This document shows positions 21,771-33,987 of a stretch of DNA of 64,000 nucleotides, piece after piece. Positions within the stretch are counted from its first letter, which is position 1. Every line of letters starts with the position of its first letter. Under the pieces are notes generated by a model. It searched no databases, had not been told where the DNA came from, and was given only the letters and a program-made list of their open reading frames with translations. Source of the stretch: Patiria miniata (Eukaryota; Echinodermata; Asteroidea; Valvatida; Asterinidae); contig NW_024037074.1 in NCBI RefSeq assembly GCF_015706575.1, forward strand, positions 6,262,001 to 6,326,000. Direction: 5' to 3'. The position numbers and the translations under genes were made by a program.

Positions 21771-24700
21771 TCATTGGTACCCGCGTCTTGGTGGCGTGGA
21801 CGACGCTATCCCATGATTCCTCGATGACCTTTTTGGCGCCCTTCCAGGAGTGGGGACCGCGCAGGCGGTAGCTGGCCGGTAGCATGGTCCAAAGAATACC
21901 TAAGATATGAAGAAAAATAGGCAGAATAATTAATATTAAGTAAGTCATAGACCATCAGATGAGTGATAAGGCCCTTGTCTCAAGCACGCAACTGGGTAAA
22001 CCAAAAAAGGAGCAAATTCCCAGCTTTACTAGACTTTTTCTGTTTTGTTTTTTTTACTTTTACTGGTGTAAGTGTGAAGTGAAACGCGAAAAAATCAGCT
22101 GATCCAAGGGGGCTGGGGGGGGGGCTTTTTTGTCCAGCCCCCAAAATAAATTCCGTAAAAAAAAATATTGTATTAGCAAAAGAAGGATTGTGATGTACAT
22201 GTGTACATGCGAATGGTCTCCCCCTAAAGAAATAGTCGTGACAAGGGTGCATTTGTAGTTAATATAGTGTGAATGATTTTAGGATTTTATTGGCGCTCCC
22301 CACCTATTGATTTTCGGAGGCCTAAGTGTCTGGAGAAAATAACAGGTCTACATTTCAGCACAGCTCCCTGAGAAAATTCTGTATCCACCCTGCTAGCCCT
22401 CCCCCCCCCAAAAAATATTGGTTCTAGAACCGCGCCTGGGCTCCATTGTTTCAAAGCAGCAACCCTATATTAGGAGATCCGGGTGGGAGGAGGGTCATTG
22501 ACTGTATCAAGCGAAAACCAAACCGAAACTGAGCGGTCTTTGCGCCAGTGCTCTGGCATGCATTGCGCGCGCTCTGGCAACTTGAGCCATGAACTCATCA
22601 TGACCGCCTGACAACCGATGCAGCCCAGACATCCACTAGCTGCCTCCCAGCGCGCGCTCAAGTTACTTCGCCCCTCTCGACACTCAATGTGTGACCGCGA
22701 TGTGACCTTTCACAAAGGGGCCTGCGCTCGATTGAGAGCGCAAGCTGTGTTCCTGAAATTATATCGTTTTAAAGAAATTGTCTGACCATAGATAAGGTAC
22801 AAAAAAATCCATATTAATGTAGGATACCTGAATTCTAGTCCTTGTTTAATTCAGTCGGCAAAATAGCACCAAAAATGTTAGGCAAAAGCAGCTTCATGCA
22901 CTACAATGTCATGGAAACGGTGACGTACCTGGAATGCAAGCCTGGGATTGGTCAGTAGAAGCTCAGTGAATCGTGGCTTTACTCCAATCATCTCTGCAAC
23001 TTCTTCCTGATAGGGAACAGGTGGGAACTGAATGGGGGGGGGGGAGAATATAATTATTTAAATAACTGCCCCCTTATTATATTCACCAAATTTAGTTAGT
23101 TCGCATTTTGTTTGCAATCGGTTACACATCTGTGAACGGGTGCAAGCCAGCTAGTCTGGTTCCATGACCTGACATTTCCCCGACATCTGTAACTTGCTCC
23201 GTTTTGTATAATAATAATAATAACGGCAATTATTAACGCGCCGGTATCTGCCATATATGACGCTCATGGCGCAATACAAAAAATATATCAAATCAGAAAT
23301 ATGAAGAAGGGTCATGGAACCAGACTACTGCGAACAACACTTTTTCCTTGGTTTTTCCAGCATCTATGAACACAAAAATTGTACAGGGTCAGTGTAACAA
23401 CATTTGCTATAAAATATTAACCCCAAATCCATCAACTTCTGAAAATTACAGCAAAAGCAAACGTTGAATTCTACCTTTAACAATTGTGCATTTTTTTCTT
23501 CAATTAACTGCTGTACGTCCACTTGTTAGTTCGTTTTAAAAGCCTAAGACTACAGGGTCTAATCTGAAAGCATTCAATGTTGTCATTTTACTTTCTCATT
23601 ATATTTTCTCATTTAATGCTATGTACTTACAAAGATTCTGTGTTTTCCAAAGGTTTGATAGAAGATATTGCGCCTGCGCTTGATATCGGCCATCATGGTG
23701 TCCACATCGGGCAGGGGCACTAGCCCCTTGAAGACCCGGGCAGCCCATCGGGTCTGCAGCTCAAACACGGGGGGCTGCCCCCCTAGCGTCGTCACGCAGC
23801 CAATGACGGCCAAGGTATGATGCTTGAGTTTGGGAGGGAAAACGTGCATGTACAGGTCCAAGTCTGCGAAGTTGTCTGGAAAAGGATAGAAGGTAAAGTT
23901 TGTGTAAAAGGTTTTATAAATGTGAAGCAATCAAGATCGTTTAAATAATATATGTTCAAATGAGTGAGTGATGTGCTCTGTTGATCAATCATTAAGTTCA
24001 AAAGCTAATCTCTTGCAATATTTTAAATAGGTTCATTTTTGTCAGGGTTTGAAGCATGATAACTGACATGTTATTAAGTTATGACAAGCAATGGCATAGC
24101 AGTTGGGGTGCAGTTGGAAGGCTAGAGATTTAAAAGCAAAATCGGGAGGCTGATTTATACAAGCAAACAAAATTGGGACGGAAAAATTGATTAACAGGAC
24201 GAACATTCTATTTTGCAACGGGCAAATGTTCACAACTTTCAAAGTCACAACTCTCATAGCTCACAGTCTAGTCCCCAGTCATGTGACAAGCTTTTCGAGT
24301 AAATTATTCCCTTTTCATAGTACATCATCTGTTGCACGTGACCACACTTTTTGCAAATCTGGCACAGAGAGAATTCAGAAGAATGCAATTTTCAGGATTG
24401 AAATTCACGACCATGTACCTTGAATTATAGAGCGGTCAATGAAGTCGAACCCGAGCTCGTACCCAGTAGCAAACACGACGGCATCTAGGTTATCAATCTT
24501 ATAACCATCGACGAACTCGACCCCAGTGCGGGTGAACCGTTTGACCCCTGGTCGGCATTGAACGGCACCGCACATTATGCGGTCGCCTATTTCATCATTT
24601 ACCATGACCTGCGGAAAATACATTTAGTCTTCACTGTTTAAAGAAAAACAACTTGGGGTCATTTTTTTTATCAGAAAATTAAGATTGCCATATGAACAAG

Positions 24701-27537
24701 GTTTCCTGTTTGTACAGGGTGAGTTAAAAAAAAAAGGAAACCCAAATGTCTGGACCATTGTTTTAATGAAGTTCTGCATGTAGCACTTTCAAAATCTAAA
24801 ATATATTAAAGCCCAAATAATAAGCTTTCTTTTAGTACAAGAATCATTCAAATCACTCATGTACTTTTCAAGCTACGGAATATTGAACACAAACACCGTT
24901 TTAAAGTTCTGTTCACGGATCACCAAAAAGGTAAGTGTTCTTTCAGCAAAACGAATACAATTTACATACATCCCTATGTAAAAACCATTGGGCTTTCACA
25001 TCCTTAATTTTGAAACTGGTACATGCAGAATTTCATTAAATAATTGGTCCTCCCATTTTGGAGTGGTGTTTTTTTTTTACCTTGTATATAATTACTAAGA
25101 ATAACAATAAACAGACATTACTTTTTGTTTACCGAGTATAAATGTATTTTACCTCGCTGTGTAGTAGGCCGGCCTCGGCGCGTAATCCTAGTTTGTCGTG
25201 ACTGAAGTTGACGCTTGCATTGGCACTTGCTACTCGCTCTGCAAAATAAGAAAAAAAACTCCCGAAACTCAGATTGACATTTATCCACTCAGCTTTCTTT
25301 GTTAATTTTCTTGAATGAAGCAAAATTAAAAGTAACTGAATGGAAAAAAAATATGAATTGTAAAGTGTTTTAACAAAAATAGTGCGCTGAATTTTTAAAA
25401 TTCACATTTTAAAATTCACTCACAGAAATGAACATCATACACTGTTCTAGAAGTAAACAAAATAATTTTCTTCGCTTTTACAATTAAATTATTTTCACAA
25501 TCGTAATGACATTTATTAACGGCCGGGTATTTCATGGAAAATTTTCAGGCATAAAAATATTAAAAAAAAGTTTTGTAAATATTTTCACATTTCAGTAAAA
25601 TACTGCGTGTGATTTTCTTCGGACGTACCCACAATAGGCTTGGGAGCAAGTTGTACGATTCTACGGTTGACCATCATGTCTATGGGAGTACTGTCTTTGG
25701 CCATGCGTCTGACGACCCAGCAGCCGTGCCTCATGGTCAGGTGAACCACGCGGGCACGACGGCTCAAATCCGCGGCCGCGTCACCGGCAGAGTTGGAGGC
25801 TCCTGCAGGAAAAGACAATGGAGAGAAAATATGAGCTTAGATTTGGGCACCTTCAAAGAACTGACACCAGGGGTGCGAGTGACCACTGATAAAAATAGCT
25901 GGAAAAAGGTGTAAAAAAGCTGAATTTTGGAGATCGCCTATACTTTTGTATAAAGCGAGTGAGGGAAAAAGCTGGAAAAAAAAGCTGAAATCGAAAACCA
26001 AAAAGCTGAAATCAGCTTTTAAAGCTGAGATTTCACACCGCTGTGATACACAGGGAAAAAAAAAAAAAAAAAAAAAAAAAAGCGGTGAAAACTTAACACC
26101 AATTGTAAAAGTAGATAGTGGCGTAAACTAACCCATCTATAATGATGAATTAAACAGAAGAAGGACCGATGTATCACTTGCCTTTTTAGGTGCACCCCTT
26201 GAAAAATTATATTGTAAGACTGTCTGGAACCCTGACACTCACCCATCACCAGCACTGTTTTTCCACCGAAAGAGTCAGCATTTCTGAACTCGTTAGTGTG
26301 CATCTTCTGCCCCTGGAACTCATCCAGCCCTGGGTATTGAGGGATGTGCGGCTGTTTGTACATGCCCGAGCAGACGAACACCGCGTCGTAAACTCCCGCC
26401 TTTTCCTCGCAGCCCTCTGTGCGCGTGCGCACGCTCCACTGCCCTGTGGTCTCGAAATCAGCTGTCGGTTCCACCCGTAGGACCGAGGTCTTGTACTGAA
26501 TGTGTTTCTCCAGATCGAAGTGGGCGGCGTAGTCTTGGACGTACTTGAAGACGTGTGGGTAGCGGGGGTAAGGGGGAATATCGTGGGGCATGGGGTAGTC
26601 ACTGAACGCCATCATGGCCTTACTGGAGTTGGTGGTCAGGGAATCGTAGATTGCTGACCCCTGACCTGGTCGGAGATTCTCATCGTACACCCACACGCCA
26701 CCTATCATGAGAAAAAAAGAGGGTGGGGTTGAAGGATGTTCATCACAGAAGGATGAGCTGGGGTGAAACCAGACTGGGACCTTAAGTGCTCAAAACGATG
26801 CAAAAGAAGATTAGGCCAACTTTACTCACTCTTCAGCCAGCAAATTTCTCCAAAACTATCATTGGGCAAAGAAAAGTTCTTCACTATTTCACCAACCAAG
26901 TTTGAAGATTCAATTCAATTTGTAAAGGAGACTTTTCTTCAATATTTGGCAGTGGCTTGCACAAGAGAGGGAAGTCAAGTGAATTCAAAATGAGGCTAAA
27001 GACTAGACTTCTACATGTCCATCCATGGTCCAACTGTTTGACAAGACTGACTTCTTCATTCATTGTCGTTAGTCTGGTGCCTGACTATGGAGAAATGTGT
27101 AGAAATAGTGACCTAGTACCGACATCCTAGACATTTCTTTTGGCACAGTCAGCTGACAGTTGATTTATGCAGTACTGAAGCGGTGTTGGACTGGTTGTTT
27201 CAGGTGCTAGTCTATTTTCTTGTATTGCATGTTTTCAATACCAATAAGTTTGGGACTCTCAGTCATACACAGTATTGAGAGTCCCAAATTTTCGGACTAG
27301 GGTGTAACCTACCCCAATTATAAAGGTAAATGTCCAATTAGGAAAATGTTCACTGGTTTCATGCCTCATAAAATTGAAGCAGAACTGAAAGAAAGGAGCA
27401 TGGTAAAAGTAAAAGTTTCGATTATACTTACCGAGTTGGCCATATCTCTCGAAACAGTGAGGTTCGATTCCTTCCTCCAGGCAAGCCTTGATGGCCACAA
27501 GGCCGCTGATCCCTCCACCAATGATCGCTGCTTTCAT
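21771..27537 (-). CDS. Flavin-containing monooxygenase, copy 2 (C-terminal frameshift)
   Basis: Exons: 27537-27432, 26701-26243, 25802-25629, 25238-25153, 24608-24419, 23875-23631, 23027-22929, 21899-21771. Exons 1-7 have the same lengths and phases as copy 1 and carry the FAD loop, FMO motif and FATGY. In the last exon one base is missing from the C run near 21879, present in copies 1 and 3. The frame shifts after about residue 460 and stops at 21773-21771, giving about 495 residues without the hydrophobic anchor. The old stop is still visible at 21669-21667. Copy-specific residues in exon 2: A for V in SSKVMM, F for L in HVLKY, M for L in SGLYK. It may be a soluble variant, a young pseudogene or an assembly error; the sequence cannot tell which. 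Confidence 0.85.
22108..22495. repeat. Poly-G-flanked insert in FMO copy 2 intron 7
   Basis: Starts GGCTGGGGGG and ends near a run of C, with no counterpart in units 1 or 3. Probably a poly-G MITE, but I cannot read its duplication. Confidence 0.4.
22497..22752. repeat. About 250-bp GC-rich insert shared by units 2 and 3 (unit 2)
   Basis: Present in intron 7 of copies 2 and 3 (34434-34675), absent from copy 1 (junction near 9820). Unrecognised; no clear tRNA boxes. Confidence 0.5.
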
Positions 27538-27756
27538 CGTGATTCTGAAAAACAAATAATCGATTTGTAGAATAATCAATTTAATCGATTAAAGTTGGTG
27601 TGGCACCCTGAAAAACAGGTTTTTCAAATTGAACTGATAATTTTCTAGCATCACATTAGTTATGAGCTTTCCAATGAGACATCGAACGAAAAAAATCGGC
27701 CCATGATAAGTATCAAATTAATCAATTTCAACTTTTGAAGCCAGCGGGACCTCGTG

Positions 27757-28144
27757 TATGAAGCCCGGGAAGGGACAGGGTAGAATTTTTTTTTGGGGGG
27801 GGGATTTGCTAATTCGTTCCCACGAATTACTTATTCGTTCGCAAGAATTACCTATTTGTTCGCACGAATTACCAATTCGTTCCCACGAATTACCAACTCG
27901 TTCCCACGAATTACCAACGCGTTCCCGGATGCACGAGTTAGCAATTCGTTCCCACGAATTAGGAAATCGTGCGAACGAGATAGCAATTCGTGCGAAGGAA
28001 ATAGCAATTCGTGCGAACGTGTTAGCAATTCGTGCGACGTGACGAATTAGGAATTCGTGGGAACGAATTAGGAATTCGTGCGAACGAATTAGGAATTCGT
28101 GCGAACGAATTAGGAAATCGTGCGAACGAATTAGCAAATTCCCC
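27757..28144. mobile_element. Iteron-bearing MITE, unit 2 (right end deleted)
   Basis: Same left TIR and 21-base array as 14739-15138. The right TIR is missing, and the array joins directly to sequence that in unit 1 lies at about 15655, so about 550 bases were deleted. Confidence 0.8.
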
Positions 28145-28511
28145 GCGTCGGACCAGCTGGCGAATGCAAAATTAACATACATTCTGTACGAGCTGATACG
28201 TCACTAACTTATGAATAATCGTAGTATTTCGATCAAAACTTTCTGAACCGGAGCGCGCTACTTAAAACCACTGTATCAGGCCTGCACATGCAAACAAGCA
28301 AATTTATTTGCTACAGGACATTATAATTCTTTAAATTTCGTTCGGAAAAAGAGAATCGAAATTTTGAAAAACACACACAATTAGCAACTTGAAATGAAAT
28401 TTCGAAATGAATAAAACTGCTGCAAACTGCTAACTGGCTGGATGTTGGCCACTGTGAGAAATATTGTTTAAAGACGGCTTGGATTATACACAAGTTGCAC
28501 GGCAGCATCAG

Positions 28512-29977
28512 GAATGTCAGACAAGTCGACCGTTGAGACAACTCGACTCGGGACAAGTCGACCGTTGAGACAACTCGACTTAATGGAAATGTATACACGT
28601 GGAGCGGAAACAGTTGCATAAATCTGTGGCAGGACCGGTCCCGGGTGCGGCGCGGGCACACTCGATGCACAGAGGGCGCTCCGATCCGGTGGCCGTCGCG
28701 TCGGGCCGGCGCGCCGCGCCTGCGAGGACCGGGCCCGGCCCGCGCGGCACGCGGGCACACTTCGATGCTCAGTGAGCATTCGCTCCGGTGGCCGTCGCGT
28801 CGGGCCGCCCGGACCCAGCGCGGCGACGCGGCATACAGTCTACCGACGGGAGGGCTTCCGACGGTCCGCGGGGTCCTCAATGTACATCTACACAGACCTG
28901 TTGTGTTACTTACTAGTGCATTTATGATGGTCAGTAACTTCCAGGAAATGTATTCAATATAAGAAAAATAAGGTAAGTAACAGGATGTTAATTGATATAT
29001 ACGTTTTGATATCAGGCCAAAAAAATAAAAAATAGTTCTGCTTTCGAGTACATGGCATTCGAAAATGTTCAATTGCAGAGAGAGATTAATATGAATATTT
29101 ACCTTGGAAAAACTCACTGTAGGCCTATACCGTAATAATAGAATACCCATAAAACTGTTGTTGAGGATATTTTAATGTGTTTTTAAGGGGTTTTAAATAT
29201 TCACAGACAAAAGCAAACTTTTTACGTTTCTCCCGACAGTTGTGACGTTCAACCCTGAAAACTGTATGCCTCAAAAACAGGTACGATAAAATCACAATTT
29301 ACATCATTACATTTTCTGAGTAATTTTGTTCTTCCATCTTCCAAGTGGAGATGCTAAATACGAGGTAAGGATTTGTTTTAAGAAAACTGTTTAAGACTGC
29401 TAACTGAGTGCTTGATTGATCTAAAACACAAGTGTACATATCTCTATGGCCCGGCACAAAGGATGTCACCGTGCACGGTACGGCCACGTTGACCGACCGG
29501 GATGGGATAAGACAGTGGGCGCACAGGCCCGGCAAAAACGATGTCACCGTGCACGGTACGGCTACGCTGACCGGGGATAAGTGCGCACACAGGCCCGGCA
29601 AAAACGAACGATGTGCACGGACAATCACACTGCGCTATATCGACTCTGTTATATGCAACAAAAGGCAGATATCTATTAATGCCCAATGTCCCTCTTAGTT
29701 CAAGGTATTTGAACCCCAGTTTTATGTACTTAGTTTGAATGGGATAGCACCATCATTTTCCTAAACTAAAGCAGCTAAACCTATCATCTCGCCCAGCGGC
29801 AACCCCAGCCGTGAATCAACCCGGCCCGAACAAAAAAAAACAACTCATGTATCATAACTCCCAAACGGTGATCAGCCACCGTCAAAATCCCCGGTACAAC
29901 GGTCTCAACGGTCGACTTGTCTCAACGGTCGACTTGTCCCGAGTCGAGTTGTCTCAACAGTCGACTTGGCTGACCCC
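28512..29977. mobile_element. Long-TIR element with 32-base iterons, unit 2 (1466 bp)
   Basis: Same insertion point and CAGCATCAG / CAGCATGAG flanks as in unit 1, with two iterons at the left end. It lacks the nested MITE. The unit 1 and 2 copies are one ancestral insertion copied by duplication. Confidence 0.75.
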
Positions 29978-30136
29978 CAGCATGAGTATGACCCTAAGTG
30001 CTAGCTCAGCGGGCCGGGAGACTTGATACTCGGGTGAACTGCAGGTTATTCCACACCATTTACATTCAGTGCAAAAGTCTTACGTGTTTTGTGCACTGTA
30101 AAATAAGATATTCGATTTTGTACATGTACTACTCAC

Positions 30137-30382
30137 CTTCAGAAGTCCGTTATTCTGGTTGAAACAAAAACTTGCACCTGGTTCTATCGTCAAACAGCTT
30201 CGTCTTCGTACCGATGAATGTGCCCAGCTGACGGCGGAACGGAGTTACTTATGTCCGCCGGAAATCGTATCGCAGACTTCAAGTGTCAATCATTTCACCA
30301 GGAGGCGGGGCCTCGCCCCCCTGGTGAAGTGATTAAGGGGCCTCGCTGCCAGCCATGACGTAATGGTCTAAGATTGAGCAAG
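30137..30382 (-). promoter_or_regulatory. Predicted non-coding first exon of FMO copy 2
   Basis: Same conserved block as in unit 1, with the donor GT at 30136-30135. It carries a short local duplication of the GC-box segment (about 30300-30345). The upstream boundary is approximate. Confidence 0.5.
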
Positions 30383-30610
30383 TTAAGGGACAATCCGGAG
30401 TTTATAATTAAAGACCGAGCGGTTGATTCTGAATAACGGAACAATGTCCACATTCCGTCTGCATAGAAGCTTATCAGGCATCCGGCTTTATTGTATTGTG
30501 TCGAGTCGAGTCCGCTATCTAAAGTTAATAATGACACAAACACCTGTCAAGGCTAGTGGTTTAAGTTCCGTGATTTACCCGGTGGTATGGGACGGCACGT
30601 GCACCACGTG
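30356..30610 (-). promoter_or_regulatory. FMO copy 2 promoter with the same element order
   Basis: TGACGTAA (30356-30363), TATA-like box (about 30411-30417) and two CACGTG boxes (30596-30601, 30605-30610), with spacing nearly as in unit 1. Confidence 0.5.
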
Positions 30611-32303
30611 CACGATTCGCCCTGCGCTGCAGTGATTTGTGCTTCTGCTTTGAAGTTCTGCGCATGAGTTGTTAAATTTAAACTTTTAGGGGGGGGGATA
30701 GGGGATATGATCAAGATCCAAAATTGCCAGGCCTTGGAAATTCGAAAGGGGGGGGGGGGCTTGACACTGAGAGGTCAACCCTTCGGTGGACCCTAAAGTG
30801 GGAATTATCGGGCTTCACATACAAATTAATCGGTTTTAATATCCGCATTCCGTCTGTATGGAAGCTCATCAGGGATCCGGCTTTATCGTATTGTGTCGAG
30901 TCGAGTCCGTTATCTTAAGTGTTTCGCATGCAAACGGATACGTTTAGTGCGACGGGTACGTCATCAGTTAGGACGTCATACACCACTCACTATCCGCTAA
31001 ACGTGCAGACGACACGCATATCTCGCTCGCTACACGTAAGTAAAAAGCGGATACGGATAGCTAAACGTAAGTGTAAGCGTATCCGTTCGCTTTCGAAACC
31101 TCCCTAATATAGTGAAACAAACACCTGTCAATCTTTTAAGTTCCGTGATTTACCCGGGGGTATGGGCGGCACGTGCACGATTCGCCCTGCAGTGATTTGT
31201 GCTTCTGCTTCGAAGTTCTGCGCATGAGTTGTGAAATTTAAACTCATGAGACCAGCGGTGGCGATTTCTTGGCTACATGGGGGGGGGGGGGGAGACTACT
31301 CAGAGGAGGGCGCTATACAAAATGAGAATTATCCGGCTTCACATACAAATTAATCGGTTTTATAATGCATGAAATACAATACTTTGCCTCGATTAAAATC
31401 ATGGGCGTCAATCCCCCACACTTTTTAAAGTGGGGGATATCATATCCGTGTCTCCCCACACACTTTATTCGTCGCCGAATTTAAAATCGTAGCATAATAT
31501 TCTATAGCTCAGAAAGTAGCTGATTATACTCAAAACTCGAAAATGATGTTTCAATGAAAATCTTTTGCGTCTAGAATCAATTTTTTTCCTGGCCCTTAAG
31601 CGGGCCCCGACTGAACCCCAGCCGTTAGGGCTTTTACGCTTGGCGCTCGCACTGGTTCTGAGCAAGGTAGGCCTCTCCCTCCCCCACTTTTCAGAAGCGA
31701 TTGACGCCCTTGACTAAAATACTTTTATATGCCATTTAAAAAAATATTTACCTTGCAAATGTTACACTTAAGGTTTCATATGGCACCGTTATGTGTCAGG
31801 GATAGGGATTTGGCCTTAATTGTATTGCCTTAATTAAGATTCAAAATTACATAATAAACAATCTAGTCACATAAAGATGTGTTGTGAAAGTATTGGAAAA
31901 TTTCAAATGGAAAATTGAAATGGAAATCAAATGGAAAAGCAAAGCCAAAGGTCAAACATTGAAAAGGTAGGTGAGCTAGTAAATTAATTCCTTTATTTAT
32001 AAGAATCGTCTACAGTTGTATATTGAGAAATTATTAATCAAAAAAGATGTAGTTAAATGTTAACAAGTGCAGATATAACAAGAAAGCTATTGCAAAGGTG
32101 TGAAAAGCCCCGACAACACGAGATTTATTTACCAATTAATTATGGCATGAATTTAAATCAAAGTTACACGTGAAGTATTTACAGGAATCTTCCCCCAAAA
32201 GGCAAGTTATAAACATGATCACAGGTTTGTCCTCTAAACTTAAAGATATTATTTATGAAATGGCAAGTATATAACCTCGTGTCTTCACGATCTGAATACT
32301 TAA

Positions 32304-32835
32304 AGGGAATGTACATCGTTTGCTTTTGCTGTAATTTTCAGAAAGGAACTATTTGAGGGGTTAGTATAGTAGATCAAACATTGTTACACTGGCATGTTTG
32401 AAGTTTTGTGTTCAAGAATGCTGGAAAAACCAAGAAAAACAAAAGTGTTCAAGTAGTCTGGTTCCCTGACTCCACTAAAGACGAAATGTACCAATTTATA
32501 GATGCCGGAAAATTGTAAGTTAAGGACACCAGTCTAGCTGGCCTGCACCCGTTCATGAACATGTAACCAATAGCAAACAAAATTTAGACTGAAAACAAAT
32601 GGTAAATTTGGATCAGTACATTGTAGTTGCAAAATAGTTAGGTTTTTCCAACGGTGGTCGGCCGACCATCTGTGGAAATGTATACAAAAATACCACTTTT
32701 TTGAAAATGACTTCACACCAGGTGCCATAATTTTACAGGATGCATTAGACTGTCATTTATCAACATCCTAGTAAGGTATTTCGTAAAAAATGTGGTAGTT
32801 TGTTTTTCGATGTTTGCAAATGTTGTATATTCCCT
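32304..32835. mobile_element. TTAA MITE inserted in unit 3
   Basis: Flanked by TTAA (32300-32303, 32836-32839). Unit 2 has the unfilled TTAA at the same point (about 20287), so this is a clean insertion of the 2600-3124 family after duplication. Confidence 0.85.
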
Positions 32836-32839
32836 TTAA

Positions 32840-33570
32840 TTATTATTATTATTATTTATTATTATTTATTCGGCCAAATTACAAGGTACAACAAGCAATC
32901 CACAAAAGTAAACAAAACTAAACAAAAACAATCCAATTCAAGCTGGCAAGGATTGACAAAAGTATAATAAAACACTGTGACTGGAGAGTCTGTCAATCCT
33001 AACTTGAATGGTACATGTGACATACAAAATATATATTAAAAAAAATAGGTATCAAATTCAATGAAAAATAAGACCGCCTTAAAAATAATACTTAGATTCA
33101 AAAGATTAACAGTTACAACCCTGACCACAGTGTTCTCAAAGGTAAGAATAGCTGGCGTAAAAACCTAATAACTGCAGATTAAACAAGACTGGGGAAAAAC
33201 AGACAAACAAACCCCCAAAAAACCCTAAAAAACAAACAAACAAACACCCCAACACCCCAACAAAACCCTAACAAACCAAGAAACAAAACAAGACAGGATA
33301 AGACTAAACAAAATGAAACTAGACAAGACAAGACAAGACAAGACAAGACAAGACAAGACAAGACAAGACAAGACAAGACAAGACAAGACAAGACAAGACG
33401 AAACAAAACAAAAACAACAAAAAACAAACAAGACAAGACAAGACAAGACAACAACAACAACACAACATAAAAACACGGAACAAAAGATTGATACAGTAAA
33501 CAAAATAATTTAAAATGAAATAACAATAAATAATAAGCAATACAAACCTGATAGAGAAAAGTAAAAAAAA
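32840..33570. repeat. (TTA)n-tailed fragment with a short (GACAA)n array, unit 3
   Basis: Same insertion as in unit 2. Here the pentamer array is only about 80 bases plus a 28-base block (33321-33398, 33425-33452). Confidence 0.6.
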
Positions 33571-33987
33571 ACCTTAATCGCAGTCTTACCATATAGTCTT
33601 CTAAAAATATAAAAAAGTATATTCTGTAACTGTAACTGTTTTTCAGAGACCTAATGTTATCACTTTGTCTGTTGAATTTCAGAACAATACATGTACAAGA
33701 GACAATAGCCTACATTAGTACAGAAAAATAAATAGTTAAAATAACCTTTAGAAAGAGCTGCAAATTTCTCTACAAAAATAGCCGCATTTAATACATGTGT
33801 TCCTTTTTGCATGCATTTGTCAATATATCGGTTAGAATAAATTACTTTTTTTCCCCATCATTCTGATACTGCCTTGGACCAAGTCTGAGTATGTGATCAG
33901 ATAATAAAAAGGTTATACACAACAAGATGATCTTAGACACATATTCCTTCAACGGTTGTACTTTCAGTCATCCTAGAAGCTAGACTC

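Larger units (their letters stand above)
19811..31821. repeat. FMO tandem unit 2 (about 12.0 kb, hybrid)
   Basis: Same order as unit 1. The left part (20.3-25.8 kb) carries insertions and exon 3-4 variants shared with unit 3. The right part (26-30 kb) carries the iteron MITE and long-TIR element shared with unit 1. Confidence 0.85.
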
